NCBI RefSeq assembly: GCF_900637295.1 | Contig: NZ_LR134363.1 | Span: 3,156,509 to 3,220,508, forward strand | Length of the DNA: 64,000 bases | DNA from: Actinomyces slackii | GTDB lineage: Bacteria; Actinomycetota; Actinomycetes; Actinomycetales; Actinomycetaceae | Reading direction: 5' to 3' | In this document: one piece after another, positions 9,622-18,172 of the stretch | Numbering within the stretch: position 1 is the stretch's first letter | Layout: every line of letters begins with the position of its first letter | The notes under the pieces: model-generated | Databases searched by the model: none | Told to the model about the DNA's origin: nothing | The model's input: only the letters and a program-made list of their open reading frames with translations | Translations under genes and position numbers: made by a program

Positions 9622-10985
9622 GCTGCCGGCACCATCCTTGTCAGGAGCTGGATGAAGTGGTCGATGGAGTCGCCGCCGCGGCGCTCCCATCCGTCGGACA
9701 GGAGCTTGGTGACGAGTTTCATGAGGTGCTTGCGCGGCAGCCCGTGGCGGGTGCACAGGCGCATGACCTCGGGGTGCTCGATGAGGGAGACGAAGACGCG
9801 CCCCAGCGTGTAGTAGCCGCCCATCTCAGCCTTCAGGGCGGCCGGGTACTGGGCCAGGGCCCGCTCGCGCCCTGCGCGGCTGGTGCGGGAGGCCGCCTGG
9901 GCGGCGGTCTCGGCGGCCAGGCGGCCGGACATGAGGGCCTGGGCGATGCCCTCGCCGTTGAAGGGGGAGACCATGCCCCCGGCGTCGCCGAGCAGCATGA
10001 GGCCGTCGGCGTAGTGGGGCTTGCGGTTGAAGGCCATGGGCAGGGCGGCGCTGGCCAGGCGGCCCACGCGGTTGTCCTCGGTGAGCTGCCAGGAGGCGGG
10101 GACGTTGCGCATCCAGGCGGCGAAGACGGCGCGGTAGTCGATGCGGGTGGTGGCGGCGCGCGAGGAGACCGAGCCCAGGCCCACATTGACCAGGCCCTCC
10201 CCCACCGGCCAGATCCAGCCGTAGCCGGGAAGGAGCGTGGAGGAGCCGGCGGGCCCGTCCCACAGCTCGAGCTGGGACTCCATCCAGGCGTCGTCGGCGC
10301 GGGGCGAGCGGTAGTAGGCGCGCACGGCCACGCCCATGGGGCGGCGCTCGTCCTTGGTGCGCCCCATGGCGGTGGCCAGGCGGGCGGAGACCCCTCCGGC
10401 GTCGATGATCAGGGGGGCGGTGAAGTCAGTGGGCCGGTCGATGCCGGGGTAGGTCACGCGGGCGCTGGGCTTGGCGCTGACGCCGATGACGCGGCCGCCC
10501 GGGGTGGTCAGCGGGGCGGTGACGGTGATGCCGGTGATGAGGCGGGCGCCCGCGGCGGCGGCGTGCTCGGCCAGGTCGCGGTCCAGCAGGGCGCGGGGGC
10601 GGGCCATGCCGTAGGAGGGGAAGGAGGCCTGCTCGGGCCAGGGGAAGTGGAGGCGGTGGCCGCCGCCGATGACGCGCAGCCCGGTGTTGCGCTGCCAGCC
10701 GGTGGTGTCGATGCCCAGGCGCACGAGCTCGCGCACGGCCGATGGGGTCAGGCCGTCTCCGCAGACCTTGTCCCGGCCGAGCTCCTGCTTCTCCATGAGG
10801 ATGACGTCCATGCCCAGGGTGGCCAGGTGACGGGCGGCTGAGGATCCGGCCGGGCCGGCGCCGACGACGATGACGTCAGCCGTCGTGGCGGAGCGGGCGG
10901 GTCGATCGGAGGTGGACGCGGGAGCTGGTGAAGGCGGGTTCGGCGGGGTGGGAACGGCGTCAGGCTGTACGGCCCGGTTGCTCAC
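9618..10985 (-). CDS. menJ: Geranylgeranyl-reductase-family flavoprotein, probable menaquinone side-chain reductase
   Basis: A 455-aa FAD-dependent oxidoreductase with an N-terminal Rossmann motif VIVVGAGPAGSSAA, a second FAD motif LLGDAGGMVSPFNGEGIAQA, and a C-terminal substrate region. Family members reduce isoprenoid double bonds; MenJ of mycobacteria saturates one unit of the menaquinone side chain. Here the gene is first in the nuo operon and its stop overlaps nuoA, which supports a menaquinone substrate. GTG start at 10985 with GGGGG six bases upstream. The first ~35 residues are Pro/Ser-rich. Archaeal-type lipid reduction is an unlikely alternative. Confidence 0.85.
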   Translation of the reverse strand: MSNRAVQPDAVPTPPNPPSPAPASTSDRPARSATTADVIVVGAGPAGSSAARHLATLGMDVILMEKQELGRDKVCGDGLTPSAVRELVRLGIDTTGWQRNTGLRVIGGGHRLHFPWPEQASFPSYGMARPRALLDRDLAEHAAAAGARLITGITVTAPLTTPGGRVIGVSAKPSARVTYPGIDRPTDFTAPLIIDAGGVSARLATAMGRTKDERRPMGVAVRAYYRSPRADDAWMESQLELWDGPAGSSTLLPGYGWIWPVGEGLVNVGLGSVSSRAATTRIDYRAVFAAWMRNVPASWQLTEDNRVGRLASAALPMAFNRKPHYADGLMLLGDAGGMVSPFNGEGIAQALMSGRLAAETAAQAASRTSRAGRERALAQYPAALKAEMGGYYTLGRVFVSLIEHPEVMRLCTRHGLPRKHLMKLVTKLLSDGWERRGGDSIDHFIQLLTRMVPAA

Positions 10986-11296
10986 TGGGGTCCCCCTTCC
11001 CTGCTCGGCTCGACGGCGTCAGCCCCGCGTTCAGCATGAGCCGGGCACGACTCTACCCAGGGCACCGGCCACCACTGACCACCCCGTTGATTCCGCGGGT
11101 GGGCGGCGGGTTTTCGGCGTCATGGCGGCGAAGGCGGGCGGCGAGGGCGGGCGGCTCCGAGTCCGAGCAGCACTCGAATTACGTCGCACCAGAATGACGA
11201 AAATATGGCGCGGATCATGGGACGAGGGTCCCAGGGGGCAGGTGGCTGCGGGCGGGACTGCGGGCGGAGGCTGCGAGCGTCCGGGCGGTCCAGTTC
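10986..11296. other. Non-coding stretch upstream of menJ-nuo
   Basis: No convincing gene is visible in about 310 bases. It should contain the minus-strand promoter of the menJ-nuo operon. A TAGAGT hexamer is present on that strand, but no good -35 element sits at the right distance. AT-richer patches occur near 11180-11210. Confidence 0.4.
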
Positions 11297-11417
11297 TGTC
11301 CATGGTGAACAACTTTCAAGCTCTCCACCGCCTGCCCCGATGGCAAACGCGCAGGTCAGAGCGTTTTCCAGCGGCGGACCCACGCGTGGAGGCGGCTAAA
11401 GTTGTTCACCGTGGACA
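11297..11417. mobile_element. 121-bp element with 20-bp terminal inverted repeats (MITE-like)
   Basis: The left end TGTCCATGGTGAACAACTTT (11297-11316) and the right end at 11398-11417 are inverted copies matching at 19 of 20 positions. The element therefore begins with TGT and ends with ACA, as many IS ends do, and encloses 81 bases with no gene. No clear flanking duplication is visible. It may be a miniature inverted-repeat element, or a paired operator site upstream of the toxin-antitoxin genes. Confidence 0.5.
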
Positions 11418-11561
11418 CCCGGCAGGGAGAAGGCGGATCGGCGACGGGCAGGCCGCCCACCAGACCGGACACTCCTCCGCACGTCGGAGGCAATGCGCGG
11501 CTGGCAAACTGCCACCGGAAAGTGGCGAGGAGCGTTGAAGGCGATGTAAACTGCTAGAAGT

Positions 11562-11573
11562 AGAGAGGTCTCT
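11562..11573. promoter_or_regulatory. Small palindrome before the antitoxin gene, possible autoregulatory operator
   Basis: AGAGAGGTCTCT has 5-bp inverted arms around a 2-bp centre and lies 17 bases before the antitoxin ATG, just ahead of a strong AAGGAGG ribosome-binding site. Ribbon-helix-helix antitoxins usually bind such short palindromes. The assignment is positional only. Confidence 0.3.
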
Positions 11574-11590
11574 GATCAAGGAGGAGCATC

Positions 11591-11839
11591 ATGGCGCTCA
11601 AGCAAGCCACGACGCGAATTGAGGACGATGAGTATGAGTTGTTCCGTGCGACGACGCGGGCATTAGGCACCACGCCTGCGGACGCGTTGCGCATGTTCAT
11701 TTATGCATTCAATGAGCATCGAGGATTTCCTTACGACGTGCGCACATCTAAGCCCACCTTGGAGGCATTCGAGACGGAAGAGGATGCCACCCGCTTCGCA
11801 ACAGAACTTGCACTGGGAGTAGCGGATGCTGCGGGGTGA
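11591..11839 (+). CDS. RelB/DinJ-family antitoxin
   Basis: The 82-aa product begins with a short beta strand and two helices (KQATTRIEDDEYELFRAT, then PADALRMFIYAFNE) typical of the ribbon-helix-helix RelB/DinJ group. The C-terminal half would wrap the toxin. ATG at 11591 follows a near-perfect AAGGAGG. The frame overlaps the toxin gene by 14 bp, the usual layout of type II modules. GC content is lower than in the flanking nuo and men genes. Confidence 0.8.
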   Translation: MALKQATTRIEDDEYELFRATTRALGTTPADALRMFIYAFNEHRGFPYDVRTSKPTLEAFETEEDATRFATELALGVADAAG

Positions 11840-12149
11840 GGTGTGGACTCTTAGGGACAAGGCATACGCAGCCAAAGCCAGGCCCGTCATCGTCGTTCAA
11901 GATGAGACTGTGGCGTCATTTGACTCGATCATCCTGTGCCTGCTGACAACATTCGATATGAAGGACGCCCCTACACGGGTCCGTATCGATCCAGATGAGA
12001 ACAATGGACTCATGAAAACTAGCTACGCCATGACCGATAAGATCGTGACTGTGGACAAGAAAATGCTAGGAGAGCGCGTCGGCACGATTGAGACGACGCA
12101 GATGAATGCCATCTCCACTCAACTCGCGCGCTTGCTTGGGATCACATAG
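11826..12149 (+). CDS. MazF/PemK-family endoribonuclease toxin
   Basis: A 107-aa protein with the MazF/PemK pattern: an N-terminal RGEVWTL strand, then KARPVIVVQDE (with the conserved Arg-Pro), a central LLTTF strand and a C-terminal DKIVTVDKKMLGERVGTI. The family cleaves mRNA at short sequences to arrest growth. The start overlaps the antitoxin gene. A DinJ-like antitoxin paired with a MazF-like toxin is a mixed combination. Activity cannot be judged from sequence alone. Confidence 0.82.
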   Translation: MLRGEVWTLRDKAYAAKARPVIVVQDETVASFDSIILCLLTTFDMKDAPTRVRIDPDENNGLMKTSYAMTDKIVTVDKKMLGERVGTIETTQMNAISTQLARLLGIT

Positions 12150-12343
12150 ACAAGATCACACCTCAAGGCTTTTCCACGTCACGCAAGACGGAGCATCCAG
12201 TCACGAGAAACGGGAGCAGGAGGACAGGCACCAGAATCGCAAGACGCCAAGCGTCAACCCGCGCTCCACATGCTCAATCACCTGGGATCGAGATGAGCCT
12301 CAGCGCCATCCCTACTTCGTGCTGGCGGTGGATGTCGGCTCCC

Positions 12344-12469
12344 TCAGCCCTGGGGGACGGGTGCTGTCGGATTGTAGGTGAGTTCTTGGTCTGGCTGCTT
12401 CGCCACCTCGGCCACTCTATCGGCGATGGAGTGGACAATTTTCTTCAACTGCTCCTTCGATCCACCAGA
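12344..12469 (-). pseudogene. C-terminal remnant of a fourth lipoprotein paralogue
   Basis: On the minus strand this frame reads LKKIVHSIADRVAEVAKQPD then QELTYNP and ends in TGA at 12344. It parallels the end of the intact lipoprotein at 14045-14776 (LLTRIVSEVPKVAAGPEQEIVYYP). There is no start codon and a stop lies directly upstream, so only a tail survives. The rest of 12150-12521 shows no gene. Recombination between tandem copies is the likely origin. Confidence 0.6.
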
Positions 12470-12521
12470 TCACCGCTACCCCTTCATCAAAGGATGCGCC
12501 TCGTTCATCCTCTTCTTCACT

Positions 12522-13306
12522 TCATCGGGTTCTGCGTGATGACGGCCCCGACGGCCACGGCGTGAGTGGAGTAGCGGTGGTGTGGTTCGGATTCGGGGCC
12601 AGCTCCTTCGGGTAGTAGATGAAGTCCTGCCGAGGTCCCGCAGCTACGCGGTGAATCGTAGATCCCAGTCGTTGAAGCAATTTCTTCGCCAACTCCGTCC
12701 TGAGTGCCGTATGAGCCTCACCAAAATCATTCGGATCATTGAGGTCCCCCTCAACGTTCAACGTGAGATATGAACCGTCAGCGTACTGCCAGATAAGCAT
12801 GGTCTGCTCGTCTCCCGAGAAAACGACACCTTCACCCTCCAGGCCGTCAACACGAACCTCATCCACTCCATTGATCGCATTCTTCCGCGCATCCTCCAGC
12901 GTCATAACTCCTCTAACATTATCAACCTGATCCCGCCTATAAAAGAAATTTACCCCAGCACCGGGGCACCCTCCATGAACACCGTGTAGCAACTAAGGGT
13001 AGGGAACATCGAAGCGCCCGGCGCCGTAGGATAATCGCTCGCCGGAGTATGCTCATAAAAGAATCTCTCCAACTGCCCGCCCACAAACTCCTCATACTCT
13101 TCAGAGGGCATGAGATCGCACACCGACACACCTTCGGGAACAGCCTGCGTAGCACTAGCATTAGCACTCGACGCCTCAGCATCTGCGCTCTTCAACGAAG
13201 CGCAGCCACCCAAGAACATCGGCGCAGTCATGCAGACAAGAAGTATCCTTCTTAAGGCGAGATCTGAATAAATTTCCATACAATCTACCGGGGTCAGCAT
13301 GCTCAC
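12522..13306 (-). pseudogene. Third tandem lipoprotein, interrupted by a 1-base frameshift
   Basis: The first part (GTG at 13306, overlapping the upstream gene's TGA) encodes a signal peptide with lipobox FLGGC (C35) and the family motif VSVCDLMPSEEYEEF. It stops at 12950. The second part continues the homology in another frame (FFYRRDQVDNVRGV, then GLEGEGVVFSGDEQ) to a stop at 12522. Adding one G to the GGGG run at 12953-12956 restores one continuous frame. This is either a real inactivation, slippage at a short homopolymer, or a sequencing error. Function is unknown. Confidence 0.7.
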
Positions 13307-14013
13307 TTGCTAGGTGCCTCCGAAGGCTCCTCCATGCCTGAAGGAGCAGCATCCCCTGGATAGGAGGTAAAATCCTGATCTGGCTGGGTGGCCAGCTCTG
13401 GAACCAGAGGTACAATCCGCCGGGTGAAGTTCTTCGCTTTTTCTATATAAGCGGAGGCATCAGCATCATCCTCATCGAGAGGACGAAACCCGATTGACAC
13501 TACCTCACCGCCAGGGTAGCGCCAGATAGAAGCGAAGCGCCCCCCTCTGTCCTTGAAGATGATGCCATCGCCTTCATGGTCCTCTAAGTCGAACGGAGAA
13601 GCGCCATCCAGAGTCGAAACTTCTTCGAAGGTAGAACTCTCTCCGATAGTGGAAACGACGAATTGGACTGAGCCTGACTCGCGGTAATCTATGGAAACGA
13701 GAAAACTTCGATCACCTTTCATCAGCAGAGTGCAAGAGAACGAAGACTTAACGAGGCCACCATCACCCGATCCCTGGTGATGATAAAACTGGAACATCGT
13801 AACCGGAAGACCGAAATATTGCCTATACTCCGACGCAGGCATCATGTCGCACACGCTCACATCTCCAGCAATAGGAGTCTGCAAAGAACTCCCAGCTGCA
13901 GACGTGACATCACCCCTACCAGGAGGAGCACTGCATGCGCCCAGGGCGACTAATGCCAGCACCAACGCGATTGCCTTAGATCCCCTACGGCATCCGATGC
14001 TATCCAGCCCCAC
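13303..14013 (-). CDS. Second tandem lipoprotein of unknown function
   Basis: A 236-aa secreted lipoprotein. The chosen GTG at 14013 lies 9 bases after AGGGGG and gives a signal peptide with lipobox LGAC (C27). After a linker it carries the family motif VSVCDMMPASEY and a second Cys about 35 residues later (FSCTLLM). The layout recalls DUF3558-type actinobacterial lipoproteins, but I cannot assign a family firmly. It sits 31 bp after the first lipoprotein and overlaps the third. GC is lower than in neighbouring housekeeping genes. Confidence 0.75.
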   Translation of the reverse strand: MGLDSIGCRRGSKAIALVLALVALGACSAPPGRGDVTSAAGSSLQTPIAGDVSVCDMMPASEYRQYFGLPVTMFQFYHHQGSGDGGLVKSSFSCTLLMKGDRSFLVSIDYRESGSVQFVVSTIGESSTFEEVSTLDGASPFDLEDHEGDGIIFKDRGGRFASIWRYPGGEVVSIGFRPLDEDDADASAYIEKAKNFTRRIVPLVPELATQPDQDFTSYPGDAAPSGMEEPSEAPSK

Positions 14014-14044
14014 CGGCAACTTCCCCCTACACACTCTCCACCCT

Positions 14045-14776
14045 TCACCGGGTTTGGCTGGACGAGGGCTCCGACGGCCACGGCGTGAGTGGCGTCGCTG
14101 TTTCGAGGGGTTGGGGCGGATAGTACACAATTTCCTGTTCCGGCCCCGCAGCAACCTTGGGTACCTCGGAGACGATCCGAGTCAGCAGTTTCTCGGTGAA
14201 GTCGACTCGATCCTTAGGCTCAGGCTCCTCGGCACCATCTATGACATAATCGGTAGTGACTATCCACAAGTAATGCCCATCGGGATATTTCCAGACAAGA
14301 ATCACCTCTTTTCCTTCGGAATAAGAATATATCACCCCCTCCCCTTCCACCCCCTCGATGTTAACATCTTTCGCACCCTCAGCTTTTCTCGCATCATCAA
14401 GATTCTCTACCCCATTAACCATTCTGACACTGCCCCCTCGGTAGTTGACGGATGCAACTCGTGAAACCGCCTCGGCACGAAAATTGACTGTGCAATAAAA
14501 TGTTGGGAATGTATCTGATCCGTCGATAGCAGGGGAATGATCGTAAAAGAACTTTTCGATCTCATAGCCGGCAAGAACCTCAAGATCTTCCGAAACCATG
14601 AGCTCACACACCGGCACCCCTTTCGGGACTGTGTGATGAAGAGAAGCCGAAGCACTTGCCTTTGCACGGTCATTCTCAATATCGCGTACGGCTGAGCACC
14701 CTACAGCATAGATCGGTGACAGAAACGCAAACAACAGCGCCATAAAGATCCGAACAATAGGGCCCCGCAATCTCAT
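14045..14776 (-). CDS. First tandem lipoprotein of unknown function
   Basis: A 243-aa protein with an N-terminal hydrophobic segment and lipobox AVGC (C27). It then shares with its two downstream relatives the motif VPVCELMVSEDLEV, a second Cys (FYCTVNF), a VEGEGVIYS strand and a PLTPWPS tail. Its ATG overlaps the stop of the 720-aa gene (ATGA), so the two are translationally coupled. Tandem lipoproteins after a large secreted-looking protein suggest an accessory or immunity role; this is inference. Confidence 0.78.
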   Translation of the reverse strand: MRLRGPIVRIFMALLFAFLSPIYAVGCSAVRDIENDRAKASASASLHHTVPKGVPVCELMVSEDLEVLAGYEIEKFFYDHSPAIDGSDTFPTFYCTVNFRAEAVSRVASVNYRGGSVRMVNGVENLDDARKAEGAKDVNIEGVEGEGVIYSYSEGKEVILVWKYPDGHYLWIVTTDYVIDGAEEPEPKDRVDFTEKLLTRIVSEVPKVAAGPEQEIVYYPPQPLETATPLTPWPSEPSSSQTR

Positions 14777-16935
14777 TCGATTCCTTCAATACGTTTTGCC
14801 ACGGAGACGCCCCGATCTTGCGCGCGAGCGGCTCCGCCATCATATCCATCTTCAAGCTCTTCGAATGCCGCATTCCCGTTAGTCTTAGCAAAATTAGACC
14901 AGTCCTCGGCCTCGTCAATCTTTTCCGGAGGGGTCTTCGAAAGATCGATGTAGTAGCTCCCATCTTCACGCTGCTTAATCCAATCATAAACGGTCGAAGC
15001 GGGATAAAACTTGTTATCAGCCGCCTCCGATTCCACTGGCACCTCAAAATCCTGAGGATTAAAGAGTCCAGCGTTTGCCGCATCTTGAATTGCCGCGGCA
15101 CGGATCGAATCATCGACCTGCTCCGAAATCGGCATTTTGGCGGGAACCGCCGAATCGCCATCGATAGCATCCTCGAGCACAGGGCTGAGAAGAGTCGTCC
15201 CTGCGCCAATCGCTGCCTGCCCCACCGCGGAGCCCGCCACCGCCCCAACGGGACCAGTTGCCGCACCTAAACCTGTAGTTGCCACTGTAGTCAATACGCT
15301 CACTGCAGTCTCTGCACTCTGGGATCTTTTTTCATCAGCGTCTGCCATTTCAGCGTTGACAATCCCCACCCTTACGTCCGCAAGTCCCGCAAGAAACGCG
15401 ACCGCCTTACCGGCGGGATTGTAAGCGGCATTGATCGCGGCAATCTGATCCTGAGGGTTCCCCTCATTCTCGGCGATACCCTGCGCCGATTGTCGACGGG
15501 CAAACTCGGTCAAATTTGCGCTAATTGTTGCGGTTGCGTTCTGGTTCTCCGCTACACGGTATGCCAGAGCATTAAAGTCATTCTCGCCGGCCAATGGAAT
15601 TCGACCTCCAGTTGTCGAATCGAATCCGTCATCTCCATCGCCACCCCATACGTTAGTCAGTTCAGGTGCGCAATTCGCGAGTAACACGCCGATACGAGCC
15701 TCAGCGGCCTCATTGTACTGATTCTCGTTCGTGTTTTTGGCGAGCCAATGAACTCCGTGTCCGGCAACAGCCTCTGCTCGGCTGGCCTCTCTCGCATTAT
15801 CTGAGTACCGCCTGGACGAGCCTGCAGCCAACGCGGCCGTGAATCCCGCCAATCCTTGCGCATCCCAGTCGCGCTCAGACAGTCTCTCGATGCGAGAAGC
15901 ATCGATCGAGGAATCGCCAGACTCACTTTGGTTGGGAACCAAGTAGGCAAGCGCGGCTTCAGGGTTGTTTCCCATCGCGTCCAACGTGCCCGCCAGAGGG
16001 TCATAAGAATACCCATCCAGCGAAGGTCCGAGGAACTTGCTTCTATTTGCGTCATTAGTTGTCTTATCGCCATTCAATGAGAGCACCTCGAGACAATTAC
16101 GCACGTCATCGTAATCAATCTTCTCCATCTCCCGGCCCATCGAGGCTAGAAAATGAGACCCGAACCCAAGGTCGTTGACGTAATTCCCATCCTCGTCATG
16201 TCCACCCATCATGGCGTTGATGACGGTAATACGCCCATACTCGCCTCGTTCGTCAGCCGATGATCTTATTTGCTCCGCGACCTTCTGTGACTTCGATGAA
16301 TCCCATGTTCCCGATGCAGCAGCGAGAACAGAGCCAAGAAGTTCGGCTAATTTCTCGGCGCGCTCCTCCGCCTGTGGATCCTTCGTTGTCTCTCCATAAT
16401 GATACCCCTCACCCAATCGACTAGCATCGAACGGAAGGTCTGCGAGATTCTCCGGCCCGATCGACTCAATGACGGATGCCGCATAAGTATTACTGAGCTC
16501 AACATATTTTTCCATTGAGGCGATCACCTGCTCGTAGGTGCGCCCACTCTTCGGCGTCTTGCCCTGCGCCGTCTCCTGCAGATCGTGCGCATCGATCGCC
16601 CCCGTTGTCCAACGGGTCAGGTCCTCGAGATCATCAACCGGTGCATCATCAGGCAAGGTGTAGGTGATCACCTCGCCCTCCATCTTAGCGACGCCGTTGT
16701 TGTTGAGCGCAATGAGATTGTCCTTGGCCGTTTGAATGCCGTCCGCGCGATCCTTCAGTGTGGAGATCGCAGTATCCGAGTCTAAGAGCCACTGGGTGAT
16801 ATCATAAGGATCATTCTCCTGCTCCGACTGGGCATCAATATGCGTGCGCTCCGTCTCGCACTTGTTGGCAAGGTTCCGCAGACCCTTGATCTTCTTGTCC
16901 AGTTCCTTCGCATTGAGCTTGATCGTCGCCATCAT
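14773..16935 (-). CDS. 720-aa protein resembling the DUF6571 / type VII-associated group
   Basis: No signal peptide. The N-terminal ~100 residues are helical and resemble ESX/LXG-type N-termini (KLNAKELDKKIKGLRNLANK, then a conserved TQWLLDSD). The middle contains NNPEAALAYLVPNQ and SERDWDAQGLAGFTAALAAG, which recall DUF6571 proteins of actinobacteria. A Gly/Ala-rich hydrophobic stretch (about residues 545-590) precedes an acidic C-terminus. No catalytic motif is recognised. ATG at 16935 follows GGGGAGAGG, and the gene is 10 bp from the small upstream gene. Secretion by a type VII system is plausible but unproven. Confidence 0.7.
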   Translation of the reverse strand: MMATIKLNAKELDKKIKGLRNLANKCETERTHIDAQSEQENDPYDITQWLLDSDTAISTLKDRADGIQTAKDNLIALNNNGVAKMEGEVITYTLPDDAPVDDLEDLTRWTTGAIDAHDLQETAQGKTPKSGRTYEQVIASMEKYVELSNTYAASVIESIGPENLADLPFDASRLGEGYHYGETTKDPQAEERAEKLAELLGSVLAAASGTWDSSKSQKVAEQIRSSADERGEYGRITVINAMMGGHDEDGNYVNDLGFGSHFLASMGREMEKIDYDDVRNCLEVLSLNGDKTTNDANRSKFLGPSLDGYSYDPLAGTLDAMGNNPEAALAYLVPNQSESGDSSIDASRIERLSERDWDAQGLAGFTAALAAGSSRRYSDNAREASRAEAVAGHGVHWLAKNTNENQYNEAAEARIGVLLANCAPELTNVWGGDGDDGFDSTTGGRIPLAGENDFNALAYRVAENQNATATISANLTEFARRQSAQGIAENEGNPQDQIAAINAAYNPAGKAVAFLAGLADVRVGIVNAEMADADEKRSQSAETAVSVLTTVATTGLGAATGPVGAVAGSAVGQAAIGAGTTLLSPVLEDAIDGDSAVPAKMPISEQVDDSIRAAAIQDAANAGLFNPQDFEVPVESEAADNKFYPASTVYDWIKQREDGSYYIDLSKTPPEKIDEAEDWSNFAKTNGNAAFEELEDGYDGGAARAQDRGVSVAKRIEGIE

Positions 16936-16945
16936 GCCTCTCCCC

Positions 16946-17311
16946 TCAGTTGGGCCAACTCGCCTCAGGCGAGTCCTTGGGTACGAACTTATCGATCACC
17001 GCGGAGCTCGACGCATTGCTCAGCGCAGCGCTCAGACCTGTGAAGGTCGAGGCCAACGACTCCACACCCGTCTTGGCTCCCGCGGACTCCTCAGTGGCCA
17101 GGGGCCCGGTCCACGTCCCATCGTCGTCGATGCCATCAGCCAGACTCGAGCCGATGCTCGTCGGCTCGCCGCCGGCCCTCGCGGTGAAGCCCAAGGGGTT
17201 GGCATTCTTGTTGTCCACATACTGCTTGAGGTCCACCAGCGCCTGCCACTTGGGGTTGACCACATAGCCCTCCGGCGCGGATTCCCCGTCCGAAGCGGTC
17301 GTCTCAGCCAT
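16946..17311 (-). CDS. Small WxG-containing protein, first gene of the lipoprotein-array operon
   Basis: A 121-aa acidic protein without a signal peptide. It contains a single WTG tripeptide (GTWTGPLATEE) followed by a Ser/Ala-rich helix, reminiscent of small type VII substrates, though the WxG lies later than in classical WXG100 proteins. Its stop is 10 bp before the 720-aa gene, and a consensus-like promoter lies 35-60 bp upstream. It is probably the partner or chaperone of the large protein; this is inference from operon position. Confidence 0.65.
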   Translation of the reverse strand: MAETTASDGESAPEGYVVNPKWQALVDLKQYVDNKNANPLGFTARAGGEPTSIGSSLADGIDDDGTWTGPLATEESAGAKTGVESLASTFTGLSAALSNASSSAVIDKFVPKDSPEASWPN

Positions 17312-17345
17312 GACCAGTCTTTCGTCGCGATCCGTACTTTCGACC

Positions 17346-17374
17346 ACCCTAACCGGAGTATTACGGTTTGGCAA
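17346..17374 (-). promoter_or_regulatory. Sigma-70-type promoter of the lipoprotein-array operon
   Basis: On the minus strand, TTGCCA (17374-17369) and TAGGGT (17351-17346) are separated by exactly 17 bases and lie 35 bases before the ATG at 17311. This is one of the best promoter matches in the window and defines the 5' end of the five-member operon. Confidence 0.65.
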
Positions 17375-17467
17375 CAGCGCGCCTGAATCCTCACTTTTCC
17401 CAGAATCACGCCGCTTTCCCGGGTCAGCCCCCAGCCGTGCCCGTGGTCGACCTGCCATGATGAGCCC

Positions 17468-18172
17468 ATGAGCCGAGCCACGCTTGCCAAGGACCCGCGA
17501 GAGGTCGCCAGGATGTTCGACGCCGTCGCCAGGCGCTACGACCTCACCAACGACGTCATGAGCCTCTTTCAGGTCCACATGTGGCGCGCCGTTACCCGCG
17601 CCGCCGTCGCCGCCACTCCCGGCATGCGCATCCTCGACCTCGCCGCCGGCACCGGGACCTCCGCCGCCGAGTACGCCGCCGACGGCGCCCAGGTCATCGC
17701 CTGCGACCTCTCCCCCGGCATGGTCGCCGAGGGCCGGCGCCGCCACCCCGACATCGACTTCGTCGTCGGCGACGCCACCGACCTGCCCTTCCCCGACAAC
17801 TCCTTCGACACGGTCACCATCTCCTACGGCCTGCGCAACATCCAGGACACCACCAAGGCCCTGCGCGAGATGGCCCGCGTCACCGTCCCAGGAGGCCGAC
17901 TCGTCATCGCCGAGTTCTCCACCCCCATCGCCCCGGCCTTCCGCGCCGCCTACCGCTACTACCTGGGCACCGCCCTGCCCGCAGCCGCCCGCCTCGTCTC
18001 CTCCAACACCGAGGCCTACGACTACCTGGGCGAGTCCATCCTCGCCTGGCCCGACCAGCACGCCCTGGCGCGACTCATGCACAGCGCCGGCTGGCGCGGT
18101 GTGGGCTACAAGAACCTCTCCGGCGGGATCGTCGCCATCCACCGGGCCACCAAGCCGGGCGCCACCCGATGA
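17468..18172 (+). CDS. menG: Demethylmenaquinone methyltransferase
   Basis: A 234-aa class I SAM methyltransferase (UbiE/MenG) that makes menaquinone from demethylmenaquinone. Motif I is [15 protein letters not shown]. The family signature [18 protein letters not shown] and the [14 protein letters not shown] segment with the conserved GLRN are present. It is the first gene of the plus-strand menG-menF pair and its stop overlaps the menF start. Confidence 0.95.
   Translation: MSRATLAKDPREVARMFDAVARRYDLTNDVMSLFQVHMWRAVTRAAVAATPGMRILDLAAGTGTSAAEYAADGAQVIACDLSPGMVAEGRRRHPDIDFVVGDATDLPFPDNSFDTVTISYGLRNIQDTTKALREMARVTVPGGRLVIAEFSTPIAPAFRAAYRYYLGTALPAAARLVSSNTEAYDYLGESILAWPDQHALARLMHSAGWRGVGYKNLSGGIVAIHRATKPGATR

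Noticed and set aside
11031..11312. Short minus-strand frames upstream of menJ
   Set aside because: Pro/Arg-rich, no ribosome-binding site and partly inside the inverted-repeat element.
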